Part shown: positions 6,860 through 13,390 of the stretch, one piece after another
Layout: every line of letters starts with the position of its first letter
How positions within the stretch are numbered: position 1 is the stretch's first letter
NCBI GenBank assembly: GCA_946885605.1
Contig: CAMPGR010000105.1
Span: 1 to 13,409, forward strand
Direction of reading: 5' to 3'
DNA length: 13,409 bases
Source of the DNA: an uncultured Pseudomonadota bacterium
GTDB taxonomy: Bacteria > Pseudomonadota > Gammaproteobacteria > Burkholderiales > SG8-41
The notes under the pieces: generated by a model
Told to the model about the DNA's origin: nothing
The model's database searches: none
Seen by the model: the letters and a program-made list of their open reading frames with translations, nothing else
Made by a program: the position numbers and the translations under genes

Positions 6860-7756
6860 TTACTTGATCGCGTGCTTGCCGAGCCCGAGCGTCTGTTCCT
6901 CGATGGCGTAGTACTCTTCCAGCCCGATCAGCGATTCGATGTAGCGGCGCAATTCCACATTGGCGACGACCGATTGGGGCGGACGCCCGGTCTGCATGTA
7001 GGTCGTCATGGCGCTGCGCACCGCCTCGACGGCGGAAAGGATCACGGTGGTCGAGTCGATCGCAAGCTTGTAACCCATGTCTTCGAGCTCGCTCCACGAG
7101 AACACCGGACGGCCCTTGCGATTGCCTGACGAGTTCACATAGACGAGCGGCGCCTTCACCTCCTTCGCGATGCGCTGCGCCTCCTCGACCGTATTGGGGA
7201 AGACCTCCACCATGTCGCAGCCCGCTTCGGCGAAAAGCCCGGCGCGGCGGATCGCCTCTTCGACCCCATGGGTGTGGATCGAATCGGTGCGACCGACGAT
7301 GACGAGCTCGGTGGTGCGCGCCGCCACAGCCGCCTTGATCTTCGCCAGCATGTCGTCGATGGAAATCACCTGCTCCTCGAACCGGTGATAGTGCGCGCGC
7401 TTGGGATAGTGCTGGTCCTCGATGTGCAGGCACGCGATGTTCGCCGCTTCCGCCTCGCGTATGGTCCGCGTGACGTGCACCGCCTCGCCAAATCCGGCGC
7501 CGCAATCGACCTTGAGCGGGATAGCTACCGCCTTGGTGATGAGGCGCGCGCCCTCGATCACTTCCGTCATGGTGAGCGTCGGCTCCGGCACGCAGAGCGC
7601 GCTCCCCTGCTGGTAGCCGCCGAGGGCGATGGCGTCGAACCCGGTCGCTTCCGCAAGCCGCGCCGTGAGCGGGTCGTACACGTTGATGCCGCGAATCAAC
7701 CCCGGCCGCGCCAGCAGCCGGCGGAACTGAGCTGCGGGATGCGTCTTTGCGGCCAT
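6860..7756 (-). CDS. Isocitrate lyase/PEP mutase superfamily protein 3, non-canonical KRAHYH type
   Basis: A 298-residue ICL/PEPM barrel clearly paralogous to protein 1: GGYQQGS (46-52), VDCGAGFG (83-90), HIEDQ (111-115), PKRAHYH (118-124), HTHG (161-164), VNSSGNRKGRPVFS (207-220) and IGLEEYY (277-283). Like protein 1 it lacks the catalytic Cys of KxCGH and has Gly for the second Asp of DxDTG, while Asp84, Glu113 and Asp114 remain. The ATG at 7756 is chosen because it starts at the conserved N-terminus and lies 5 bp after the YciI-like stop. A GTG at 7792 would add 12 residues overlapping that gene. Ribosome-binding support is weak (a distant GAGGG), consistent with coupling to the upstream gene. 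The reaction is unknown; assignment to carboxyvinyl-carboxyphosphonate mutase would be over-annotation. Confidence 0.88.
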   Translation of the reverse strand: MAAKTHPAAQFRRLLARPGLIRGINVYDPLTARLAEATGFDAIALGGYQQGSALCVPEPTLTMTEVIEGARLITKAVAIPLKVDCGAGFGEAVHVTRTIREAEAANIACLHIEDQHYPKRAHYHRFEEQVISIDDMLAKIKAAVAARTTELVIVGRTDSIHTHGVEEAIRRAGLFAEAGCDMVEVFPNTVEEAQRIAKEVKAPLVYVNSSGNRKGRPVFSWSELEDMGYKLAIDSTTVILSAVEAVRSAMTTYMQTGRPPQSVVANVELRRYIESLIGLEEYYAIEEQTLGLGKHAIK

Positions 7757-7761
7757 GCCGC

Positions 7762-8064
7762 TCACGCGCCCTCGGCCGCCTCGGGATTCCACTGGCCCTT
7801 GCGCATTCGGGTGATGGTGATGCTCTTGAAGACGCCATTTTGGGTGAACGGATCGCCGTCGGAGAACGCTTTTGCTTCCGCGCGACTCCCGACGTTGACG
7901 ACGAAGAGGCTCCCGATCGCTTCGGTGCCGTCGTCGTTCTGCGTCGCGCCCGCGAGGACGAGGATGTGTTTCTGGCTCTTGAGGTAGTCGCGATGCGGTT
8001 GCAGCACCGAATCGCGAATTTTGCCGGTGTTCGGGTTATCGACGCAGGAAATGGCCCACAGCAT
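7762..8064 (-). CDS. YciI-like protein
   Basis: A 100-residue protein with the YciI/ferredoxin-like pattern: MLWAISCVDN first strand, PHRDYLKS helix with His24, ILVLAGATQNDDG second strand, LFVVNVGSRAEAKAFSDGDPF (helix and Asp71-Pro72), and a last strand SITITRMRKGQW. The His and Asp-Pro positions match the putative active-site pair of YciI proteins, which resemble muconolactone isomerase in fold; most have no proven reaction. In catabolic operons they often sit beside lactone or ring-cleavage enzymes, so an accessory isomerase or small-molecule binding role is plausible. The ATG at 8064 is fixed by AAGGGAG 6 nt upstream; the frame is open to 8127, but that part is low-complexity and overlaps the upstream gene. 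Confidence is good for family, low for function. Confidence 0.85.
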   Translation of the reverse strand: MLWAISCVDNPNTGKIRDSVLQPHRDYLKSQKHILVLAGATQNDDGTEAIGSLFVVNVGSRAEAKAFSDGDPFTQNGVFKSITITRMRKGQWNPEAAEGA

Positions 8065-8070
8065 GATGCT

Positions 8071-8077
8071 CTCCCTT
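8071..8077 (-). promoter_or_regulatory. Shine-Dalgarno AAGGGAG deciding the YciI-like start
   Basis: On the minus strand AAGGGAG ends 6 nt before the ATG at 8064-8062. It selects the conserved MLWAISC start rather than the in-frame ATG at 8127. Confidence 0.8.
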
Positions 8078-8095
8078 CTGGTGGTGGATCGTTGG

Positions 8096-9058
8096 TTAAA
8101 GTTTCTTGCGCTGCGCGTTGCGGGCACCGGCGCTCGCCGTGCGTGGCTCTGCCCGTTTCGGCGTCGCCTCGCCGCCTTTGGCCGATTTCGCGCCAGCCGC
8201 CGACTCGACCGGTTTCATGGCGTAGACGAGCGCTTCCAGATCGTCACGCAGCGACTCGGGAACGGCAAGCGCGTTGAGGCGCTGCAGCCGCGCCTGCCGC
8301 GTGGGTAGCGCCAGCATCCCGGTCAGATAAAGCAGGAGGTCGTGCGTCGTGTAACGCGAAGCGGTCACCGCGCGCGAGAAGTCGCGCGGCACCTCCGGGT
8401 AGCCGTCGTTGCGTCCGGGAAACAACACGCGCATCACGAAGCCGAGACAGCTCATGCAGGGGCTCTGCGGCCCGTCGTTCTCGCAATAGGGAACGTTTCG
8501 CCCGGTGAGGCGTCGCACGCGCGCAGGCAACGCCTTCTGGAAGGCGTTCATTGTCGCGTCGTCCGGGAATGGCCGCAGCCCGTAGAGATGCCACACTTCG
8601 TATTGCTTATCGCCCGCTTCGACGGTGCCCGCTTCGATGAACGGCGACACGACCGCGCCGAGGTCGGGAAAGGACCAGGCGATGCGCTGGTCGGGCATCT
8701 CGATGCCGACCTGCACTTCCAGCGTCTCATCGGGCAGCCGCAGCAAGAAGTAATGCACGTAGCCCGTTTGGCCCGCCCCCGGCGCGGTCACGGCAACGAC
8801 CGGCGCGCCGACACGCGACTGTCGCGCCCGGCGTGGCGCGTCTCCGGCAGGCTTCGTCGCAAGCACCACGTCGCGCCCGGCGGACGTCATGCGGATGAAG
8901 CGCGCGTACTCGGTTGCAGCGGTCGCAGCGTAGCCCGTTGACGGTTCGCGGGCGACGGAGAGCGATGCACGCGCGGAATGGGTCCCGGCGGCGCAGGCGA
9001 GCGCCAACAGTATTGCGAGGCAGTGCCTCAACTCACACGCTCGTGCAGCAATGTGCAT
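8096..9058 (-). CDS. Secreted protein of unknown function with a conserved-looking Cys cluster
   Basis: I do not recognise this family. The 320-residue product starts with a plausible Sec signal: MHIAARACELRH, hydrophobic CLAILLALACAAG, and AxA cleavage near SARA at 31. The mature part has beta-rich segments (GYVHYFLLRLPDETLEVQVG, about 99-118), a short segment with three cysteines (Cys192, Cys201, Cys204 in PYCENDGPQSPCMSC), and PGRNDGYPEVPRDF (215-228). It ends in a disordered, Ala/Lys/Arg-rich tail from about 285. Cys192 and the Cys201-x-x-Cys204 pair could form a disulfide or bind a metal. The start overlaps the end of the enolase-family gene by 31 bp, with only AAGAA nearby as a weak ribosome-binding site; no later Met fits. 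Co-transcription with periplasmic receptors suggests a cell-envelope role, but this is inference. Confidence 0.75.
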   Translation of the reverse strand: MHIAARACELRHCLAILLALACAAGTHSARASLSVAREPSTGYAATAATEYARFIRMTSAGRDVVLATKPAGDAPRRARQSRVGAPVVAVTAPGAGQTGYVHYFLLRLPDETLEVQVGIEMPDQRIAWSFPDLGAVVSPFIEAGTVEAGDKQYEVWHLYGLRPFPDDATMNAFQKALPARVRRLTGRNVPYCENDGPQSPCMSCLGFVMRVLFPGRNDGYPEVPRDFSRAVTASRYTTHDLLLYLTGMLALPTRQARLQRLNALAVPESLRDDLEALVYAMKPVESAAGAKSAKGGEATPKRAEPRTASAGARNAQRKKL

Positions 9059-10200
9059 TTCTTGAGCGCCGCCTCGTCGATCGTGATGCCGAGGCCCGGC
9101 CCGCGCGGCACCTCGACGTGCCCGTCGCGCAGCACGAAATCGCTCTCCGGGCACAGCGGATCCTTCGCTGTCGCGTTGAGGCCCATCACGAATTCTGCGG
9201 CGCCCATCATGCGCGACGCCGGCGTGCTTGCATAGTAGTGGGCACCGGCCGCAGCTTCCAGTTGTGATTGCACGGCGAGCCCGCCGCAGTTGAGCTGGAT
9301 GTTCGCAGCCTCCGCCACGGCGGCGATTTTCTTCGCCGGCGTGATGCCGCCCAGCTTGTAGAGCTTGATGCAGAACGCATCGACCGCGCGTGCATGCGCG
9401 AGCGCGTAGGCATCCTGCAAGGTGAAAAGCGCCTCGTCGGCCATCACCGGAACCCCGTCGGCCGCTCTTCGGATTTCCGCCATGGCGTAGAGATCGCGCC
9501 GCGCCACCGGCTGCTCGATGTAACCGAGGCCCATCGGTTTCAGTTCGCGTATCGCAGACAAGGCGTCCGCCAGCGTCCAGCCGGTGTTGGGATCGACGCC
9601 GATCATCACGTCATCCCCCACCGCGCGCCGCACCGCCTCGAAGTTCTTCACGTCTTGCCGCCATCCTCTGCGGTCCGCCATTTTCAGGCAAAGCACGCGT
9701 ATGCCGAAATCATTCACTGCGCGCTCCGCCTCGGCGATCATCGTTGCCGTGTCCTCCGCCATGCTGACGGACCATTCGAGCGGGATACGGGGCTGGCAGC
9801 AGCCGCCGATCAGGTTGTGAACCGGCGTGCCGACCGCCTTGCCCATCGCGTCGTAGAGGGCGATGTCGAGCACCGCGCGCGCAGCCGGATTGCCGGCGAG
9901 GCGGTTGTCGAACATCTCGTTCACGCCCGCGATATCGAAGATCGATCTCCCGATCATCGCGGGACCGTAGATTTCCTTGATCGCCGCGACCGCGCTCTGT
10001 GTCGTGTCGGCGACGAAGTGCCCGGGACTGATGGGGCGGATTTGCGCGCAGCCGGTCACGCCCTCGGCATGGATCTTGACGAGCACCGGTTTGCCGAGCA
10101 CGCGTTCAGCGGGCCCGGTGTCGTAGCTGCCGCTCGAGAAGATGCGCTGAACGCGCGCGGCGAGGGCGGTCACGTGGATTTCGATGCGTTCGATTTTCAC
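9028..10200 (-). CDS. Enolase superfamily enzyme (mandelate racemase/muconate lactonizing type)
   Basis: A 390-residue enolase-superfamily protein, the usual size, with an N-terminal capping domain and a C-terminal barrel. Metal ligands are visible in order: Asp203 (GVDPNTGW), Glu229 (GYIEQPV) and Asp255 (VMADEALF). The second-strand KxK motif is CLK, so the first Lys is Cys171 and the presumed base Lys173 is kept. A second Lys is in CIKLYKLGG (Lys279), as in muconate lactonizing enzymes. These enzymes abstract the proton alpha to a carboxylate and then isomerise, dehydrate or racemise the acid. The start is GTG at 10200, with GAGG 5 nt upstream partly overlapping the TGA of Bug 3 (7-bp gap). 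Its 3' end overlaps the secreted-protein gene. The substrate is not predictable from sequence alone; an acidic sugar or cycloisomerase reaction is possible. Confidence 0.9.
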   Translation of the reverse strand: MKIERIEIHVTALAARVQRIFSSGSYDTGPAERVLGKPVLVKIHAEGVTGCAQIRPISPGHFVADTTQSAVAAIKEIYGPAMIGRSIFDIAGVNEMFDNRLAGNPAARAVLDIALYDAMGKAVGTPVHNLIGGCCQPRIPLEWSVSMAEDTATMIAEAERAVNDFGIRVLCLKMADRRGWRQDVKNFEAVRRAVGDDVMIGVDPNTGWTLADALSAIRELKPMGLGYIEQPVARRDLYAMAEIRRAADGVPVMADEALFTLQDAYALAHARAVDAFCIKLYKLGGITPAKKIAAVAEAANIQLNCGGLAVQSQLEAAAGAHYYASTPASRMMGAAEFVMGLNATAKDPLCPESDFVLRDGHVEVPRGPGLGITIDEAALKKCTLLHERVS

Positions 10201-10207
10201 GCGCGCC

Positions 10208-11176
10208 TCACTGGCTCTTGATCCCCGCCGCTTTCACCACGCGTTCCCAGCGCGGGATTTCCTCGCCGATGAATCGCGCGAACGCTTCCGGCGTGCTGCC
10301 CACCGGTTCGAAACCCTGGCTCATCATCCGTTCCTTGATGTCGGGCGCGCGCATGACTTGACCTGTTTCCTGCGCAAGCCGCGTCACCGTGGCATCGGGG
10401 ACGCCGCGCGGCAGCAGCAGCCCGTACCACGATGCCGCATAGTAACCCTTGAGGCCGGCCTCTTCTATCGTTGGAACGTCCGGCAGGACGCTGCTCCGCT
10501 TCGATATCGAAACACCGAACGCTTTCATGCGTCCGGCGCTCAAGTGCGGCAGCGCGGCGGGAATGGAGCTGAAGAGTAGCTGCACTTCCCCGGCGAGCAG
10601 TGCGACGATCGAAGGGGAGGCGCCCTTGTACGGCACGTGCACCATGTCGATGCCGGCGAGCGAGGTGAAAAGCTCCATCGCGAGATGCGTGATGTTGCCC
10701 GTTCCGCCCGAGCCATAGGAAAGCTTTTTCGGATTGGCCTTGGCGTAGGCGATCAGGCCTTTGATGTCGGTCGCAGGCAGCGTGGGATGCGCCGAGAGCA
10801 CGGACGGCCCGATCGCGATCAGGCTTACCGGTACAAAATCCTTTCTCACATCGAACGGCAGCCGCGCGAAAAGCGATGGAATGGCGATGGTCGAGTTCGC
10901 CATGAGCAGCGTATGCCCGTCGGGATTCGCCTTCGCGACGATCTCCGCGCCGATATTGCCGGCCGCGCCGGGACGGTTGTCGACGATGAACGAGCCGCCC
11001 AGCGTGTCGGCGAGCTTCTGCGCAATCGAGCGCGCGGCGATGTCGGTTGCGCCGCCCGGCGCAAATCCGACCACGATGCGGACTGGACGCTGAGGATACT
11101 TCTGTGCGAACGCGCTCGCCGAAGCGAGCAGCGTGAGCGCGAGTGCGGCCAGAACGGCGCCTCTACCTCCTTGCAT
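10208..11176 (-). CDS. Bug/TctC family periplasmic solute-binding protein 3
   Basis: A 322-residue Bug/TctC receptor and the first gene of the long minus-strand operon. The Sec signal runs MQGGRGAVLAALALTLLASA with cleavage near AFA-Q at 24. Then come YPQRPVRIVVGFAPGGATD (standard-length ligand loop with Asp45), VDNRPGAAGNIG, AKANPDGHTLL and VPYKGASPS. It should bind a small organic acid in the periplasm; the TctA/TctB partners are not encoded here. The start at 11176 has AAAGGAAAC about 10 nt upstream; the open frame continuing to 11473 is not credible because it crosses into the divergent dioxygenase gene. It is 7 bp from the enolase-family gene, so these are presumably co-expressed. Confidence 0.93.
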   Translation of the reverse strand: MQGGRGAVLAALALTLLASASAFAQKYPQRPVRIVVGFAPGGATDIAARSIAQKLADTLGGSFIVDNRPGAAGNIGAEIVAKANPDGHTLLMANSTIAIPSLFARLPFDVRKDFVPVSLIAIGPSVLSAHPTLPATDIKGLIAYAKANPKKLSYGSGGTGNITHLAMELFTSLAGIDMVHVPYKGASPSIVALLAGEVQLLFSSIPAALPHLSAGRMKAFGVSISKRSSVLPDVPTIEEAGLKGYYAASWYGLLLPRGVPDATVTRLAQETGQVMRAPDIKERMMSQGFEPVGSTPEAFARFIGEEIPRWERVVKAAGIKSQ

Positions 11177-11217
11177 GATTGGTGTTTCCTTTCCGGATGG
11201 ATTGAATCGCATGCGCG

Positions 11218-11246
11218 AGCTTAATGAAATGCCGCGCGCGTGCCAA
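11218..11246 (-). promoter_or_regulatory. Candidate sigma-70 promoter for the minus-strand operon
   Basis: On the minus strand TTGGCA (11246-11241) is followed after exactly 17 bp by TAAGCT (11223-11218), a 5/6 and a 3/6 match to the -35 and -10 consensus. It lies about 42 bp upstream of the Bug 3 start. The spacing is ideal, but the -10 box is weak and no transcript data exist. Confidence 0.35.
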
Positions 11247-11252
11247 TATCGG

Positions 11253-11281
11253 TTGACCGCGCCGGTGGCCTTTGCTACGGT
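11253..11281 (+). promoter_or_regulatory. Candidate sigma-70 promoter for the dioxygenase/ClpX-like pair
   Basis: TTGACC (11253-11258), a 17-bp spacer, then TACGGT (11276-11281). The -35 box matches 5/6, the -10 box 3/6. It is 39 bp upstream of the dioxygenase ATG. It lies next to the oppositely directed candidate, so a regulator binding between them could control both units; no clear operator palindrome was seen. Confidence 0.35.
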
Positions 11282-11320
11282 TTGCAGCGCCTGTCCATGT
11301 ATTGAGATTTGGAGTGAAGT

Positions 11321-12289
11321 ATGACGACCGCCACGCAATCCGAACCGCTGAAGCAAGCTTCGTTTGAAATCGTGCCAATGGATGCCGCGCTCGGCGCGGA
11401 AGTGCGCGGCCTCGATTTGAGGATGCTCGATGCGAGAAGCTTCGCGCAATTGCACCAGGCATGGCTCGAGCACCTCCTGCTCGTCTTTCGCGGGCAGTCG
11501 CTCAATGCCGAAGATCTCGTCCGTCTCGTGCGGTTCTTCGGCACGCCGGTCACTTCATCCAATCTGCATCAACGCAGCCTCGAAGAGCGCATCGCCAATC
11601 GCCTGTTCAACCTTCCGCCCGAAGTGACGGTGGTCTCCAACATCAAGGAAGACGACAAGCCGGTCGGCATCCTCGGCGACGGAGAAATCGTGTGGCACGC
11701 CGATTTTTCGTTCAAGGAGCGGCCCACGGCGGCCCGCATGCTGGTCGCGCTGGAAATCCCGCCGCGCGAAGAGGGCGGCAGCACCTGTTTCCTGAATTGC
11801 TACGCCGCGTACGACGCACTGCCCGCCGAAACGAAAAAACGCATCTCCGGGAAGACGATCAAGCAGGCGAACATCGTGGACACCGCGATGAAGCTGCGTC
11901 CCGGCGCGTCCCTGGACGAGGACATTCGCACCACACCGGGTCCGAGCCACCCGATCATCTCCACCCATCCCGAGACCGGGTGCAACATGCTCTTCCTCGG
12001 GAGGCGGCACGGCGCGTATGTGAACGGCTGCTCGCTCGAGGAATCTGAGGCGCTGCTCAACGAACTGTGGGCGCATTGCACGCAGCCGCGTTTCTGCTAC
12101 GAGCACCGCTGGTCCGTGGGCGACGTGGTGGTGTGGGACAACCGCGCGACGCTGCACCGCCGGGAGGCCTTCAATTCGGAAAGCCGGCGCGTCCTCTACG
12201 CCGCGCAGGTGGAGGGCCACCGTCCTTACGAAGCGCCCGACGCGCTGGCACAGCCGCCTCACCCCAGCGCACGTCGTTACCTCGCGTAG
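11321..12289 (+). CDS. TauD/TfdA family Fe(II)/2-oxoglutarate-dependent dioxygenase
   Basis: A 322-residue dioxygenase of the TauD/TfdA family, which couples 2-oxoglutarate decarboxylation to substrate hydroxylation. The facial triad reads His126-x-Asp128 (VWHADFSF) and His279 (WDNRATLHR); Arg290, 11 residues after His279, is the expected 2-oxoglutarate carboxylate ligand. The N-terminal segment LGAEVRGLDLR (24-34) and VFRGQ (55-59) are also typical. Hydroxylation can release sulfite, ammonia or phenol depending on the member; the true substrate is unknown and naming it taurine or 2,4-D dioxygenase is not justified. The ATG at 11321 follows GGAG by 6 nt. It is divergent from the operon, and the ClpX-like gene follows after 7 bp. 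The protein is cytoplasmic with no signal peptide. Confidence 0.92.
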   Translation: MTTATQSEPLKQASFEIVPMDAALGAEVRGLDLRMLDARSFAQLHQAWLEHLLLVFRGQSLNAEDLVRLVRFFGTPVTSSNLHQRSLEERIANRLFNLPPEVTVVSNIKEDDKPVGILGDGEIVWHADFSFKERPTAARMLVALEIPPREEGGSTCFLNCYAAYDALPAETKKRISGKTIKQANIVDTAMKLRPGASLDEDIRTTPGPSHPIISTHPETGCNMLFLGRRHGAYVNGCSLEESEALLNELWAHCTQPRFCYEHRWSVGDVVVWDNRATLHRREAFNSESRRVLYAAQVEGHRPYEAPDALAQPPHPSARRYLA

Positions 12290-12296
12290 CGCGAAC

Positions 12297-13298
12297 ATGC
12301 TCGACCGGGGGATCAAGCCGAGCACCATCGTCAGCTATCTCGATCAGTACATCATCGGCCAGGACGACGCGAAAAAGATCCTCGCGGTCGCGGTTTACGC
12401 CCATTACCGGAAAATAGCGAAGGCGCGCGCCGACGCAAGCGAGCTCGCCAAGAGCAACGTCCTCCTCATCGGCCCGTCCGGCACGGGTAAGACGCTCCTG
12501 TGCGAGACGCTCTCGCACATCCTCAACGTGCCGTTCGTCACCGCCGACGCCACCTCGCTCGCCCAGACGCGTTACGTCAACGACGAGATCGAAGCGATCC
12601 TGCAGCGGCTGCTCGACAAGGCGGATGGCGACATCGCGCGGGCGCAGCATGGGATCGTCTTCATCGACGAGATCGACAAGCTGAAGGGCAACAGGGGCGA
12701 GCCGCGCGCCGTCTCGGGCGAAAGCGTGCAGCACGCGCTGCTCAAGATCATGGAAGGCGCGCCGGTCAAGCTCGGCACCGCCCAGTATCTCGACACGACC
12801 AACATCCTCTTCATCTGCGGCGGCGCGTTCGTGGGCCTCGAAGAGATCATGGCGAAGACCCACGGCTACGGCTTCATCGCGACTTCGGACGATGACGACA
12901 ACCAGAACATCCTCGACCGGCTCAATTCGCGCGTGAAGCCGACGGACCTCTTCGAGTTCGGATTGATCCCGGAATTCACCGGGCGGCTTCCCGTCATCGC
13001 GCGCTTCCAGCACCTCTCGCGCGAGATGCTCATTCGGATCATGACCGAGCCCAGGAACTGCATCTACAACCAGTTCCGCGAGATTTTCAGGAACGAAGGC
13101 GTCGAGCTCTCCGTGGACCGCCGGGTTTTTCAGCAGATCTCGGAGATCGCGATCGAGTACAAGACCGGCGCGCGGAGCCTCCGCGGGCTCTTCGAGGAGC
13201 TCATCACGCCGATCCTCTTCGCCGTGCCGGACGATCCCAGTGTCAAGAAGGTCGAGATCGACTCGCTCTTCACCGAACCGCGCTACCTCCGCGCCTGA
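12297..13298 (+). CDS. ClpX-like AAA+ ATPase lacking the zinc-binding domain and RKH loop
   Basis: A 333-residue AAA+ protein that aligns to ClpX from its YVIGQ region onward: [17 protein letters not shown] (18-34), Walker A GPSGTGKT (59-66), Walker B IVFIDEID (120-127), LFICGGAF (171-178), [10 protein letters not shown] (224-233) with the Arg finger, and sensor-2 GARSLRG (291-297). It differs from housekeeping ClpX in four places. The N-terminal zinc-binding domain is missing; the frame upstream of the ATG lies inside the dioxygenase gene and offers no earlier start. Pore-1 GYVG is RYVN (92-95). The stretch that carries the RKH pore loop in E. coli ClpX is about 10 residues shorter, with no RKH (154-169). 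The ClpP-docking IGF is YGF (191-193). There is no evident Shine-Dalgarno at 12297, suggesting coupling to the upstream dioxygenase 7 bp away. It is probably a specialised unfoldase paralog; partner and substrates are unknown. Confidence 0.9.
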   Translation: MLDRGIKPSTIVSYLDQYIIGQDDAKKILAVAVYAHYRKIAKARADASELAKSNVLLIGPSGTGKTLLCETLSHILNVPFVTADATSLAQTRYVNDEIEAILQRLLDKADGDIARAQHGIVFIDEIDKLKGNRGEPRAVSGESVQHALLKIMEGAPVKLGTAQYLDTTNILFICGGAFVGLEEIMAKTHGYGFIATSDDDDNQNILDRLNSRVKPTDLFEFGLIPEFTGRLPVIARFQHLSREMLIRIMTEPRNCIYNQFREIFRNEGVELSVDRRVFQQISEIAIEYKTGARSLRGLFEELITPILFAVPDDPSVKKVEIDSLFTEPRYLRA

Positions 13299-13314
13299 TT
13301 AGGGGACAGACAGA

Positions 13315-13364
13315 CCACTAAGCTGCCTCAGGGGCTTAGGGGACACACCACTAAGCTGCCTCAG
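13315..13364 (+). repeat. Two direct copies of a 17-bp unit CCACTAAGCTGCCTCAG
   Basis: Identical 17-mers occur at 13315-13331 and 13348-13364, each preceded by a TTAGGGGACA-type sequence. The second copy continues into GTGG, giving a local hairpin CCACTAAG-CTGC-CTCAGTGG with one mismatch (13348-13367). Confidence 0.85.
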
Positions 13365-13368
13365 TGGT

Positions 13369-13390
13369 TTAGTTGGCTTAGTTGGCTTAG
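13369..13390 (+). repeat. Short tandem repeat of TTAGTTGGC
   Basis: Two full copies of the 9-bp unit at 13369-13377 and 13378-13386, followed by a partial TTAG. It lies inside the large inverted repeat, just before its right arm. Confidence 0.85.

Noticed and set aside
7757..7792. GTG start giving ICL/PEPM protein 3 twelve more residues
   Set aside because: It overlaps the YciI-like gene by 31 bp, and the conserved N-terminus starts at the ATG at 7756.
11177..11473. N-terminal extension of Bug 3 into the divergent dioxygenase
   Set aside because: A standard signal peptide begins at 11176; the extension is antisense to a conserved dioxygenase and shows no similarity.
12171..13013. 280-codon minus-strand open frame opposite the ClpX-like gene
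   Set aside because: It is a GC-rich antisense shadow of conserved AAA+ codons; the translation shows no recognisable domain.
12297..13298. ClpX-like gene as a 5'-truncated housekeeping clpX
   Set aside because: Internal changes (RYVN, missing RKH loop, YGF) and the intact neighbouring gene right up to the start argue for a distinct paralog rather than a recent truncation, though genome context is needed.
13315..13390. Repeats near the window end as a CRISPR array
   Set aside because: Units are short, overlap inverted repeats, and have no regular spacers; a REP/MITE-type element fits better.
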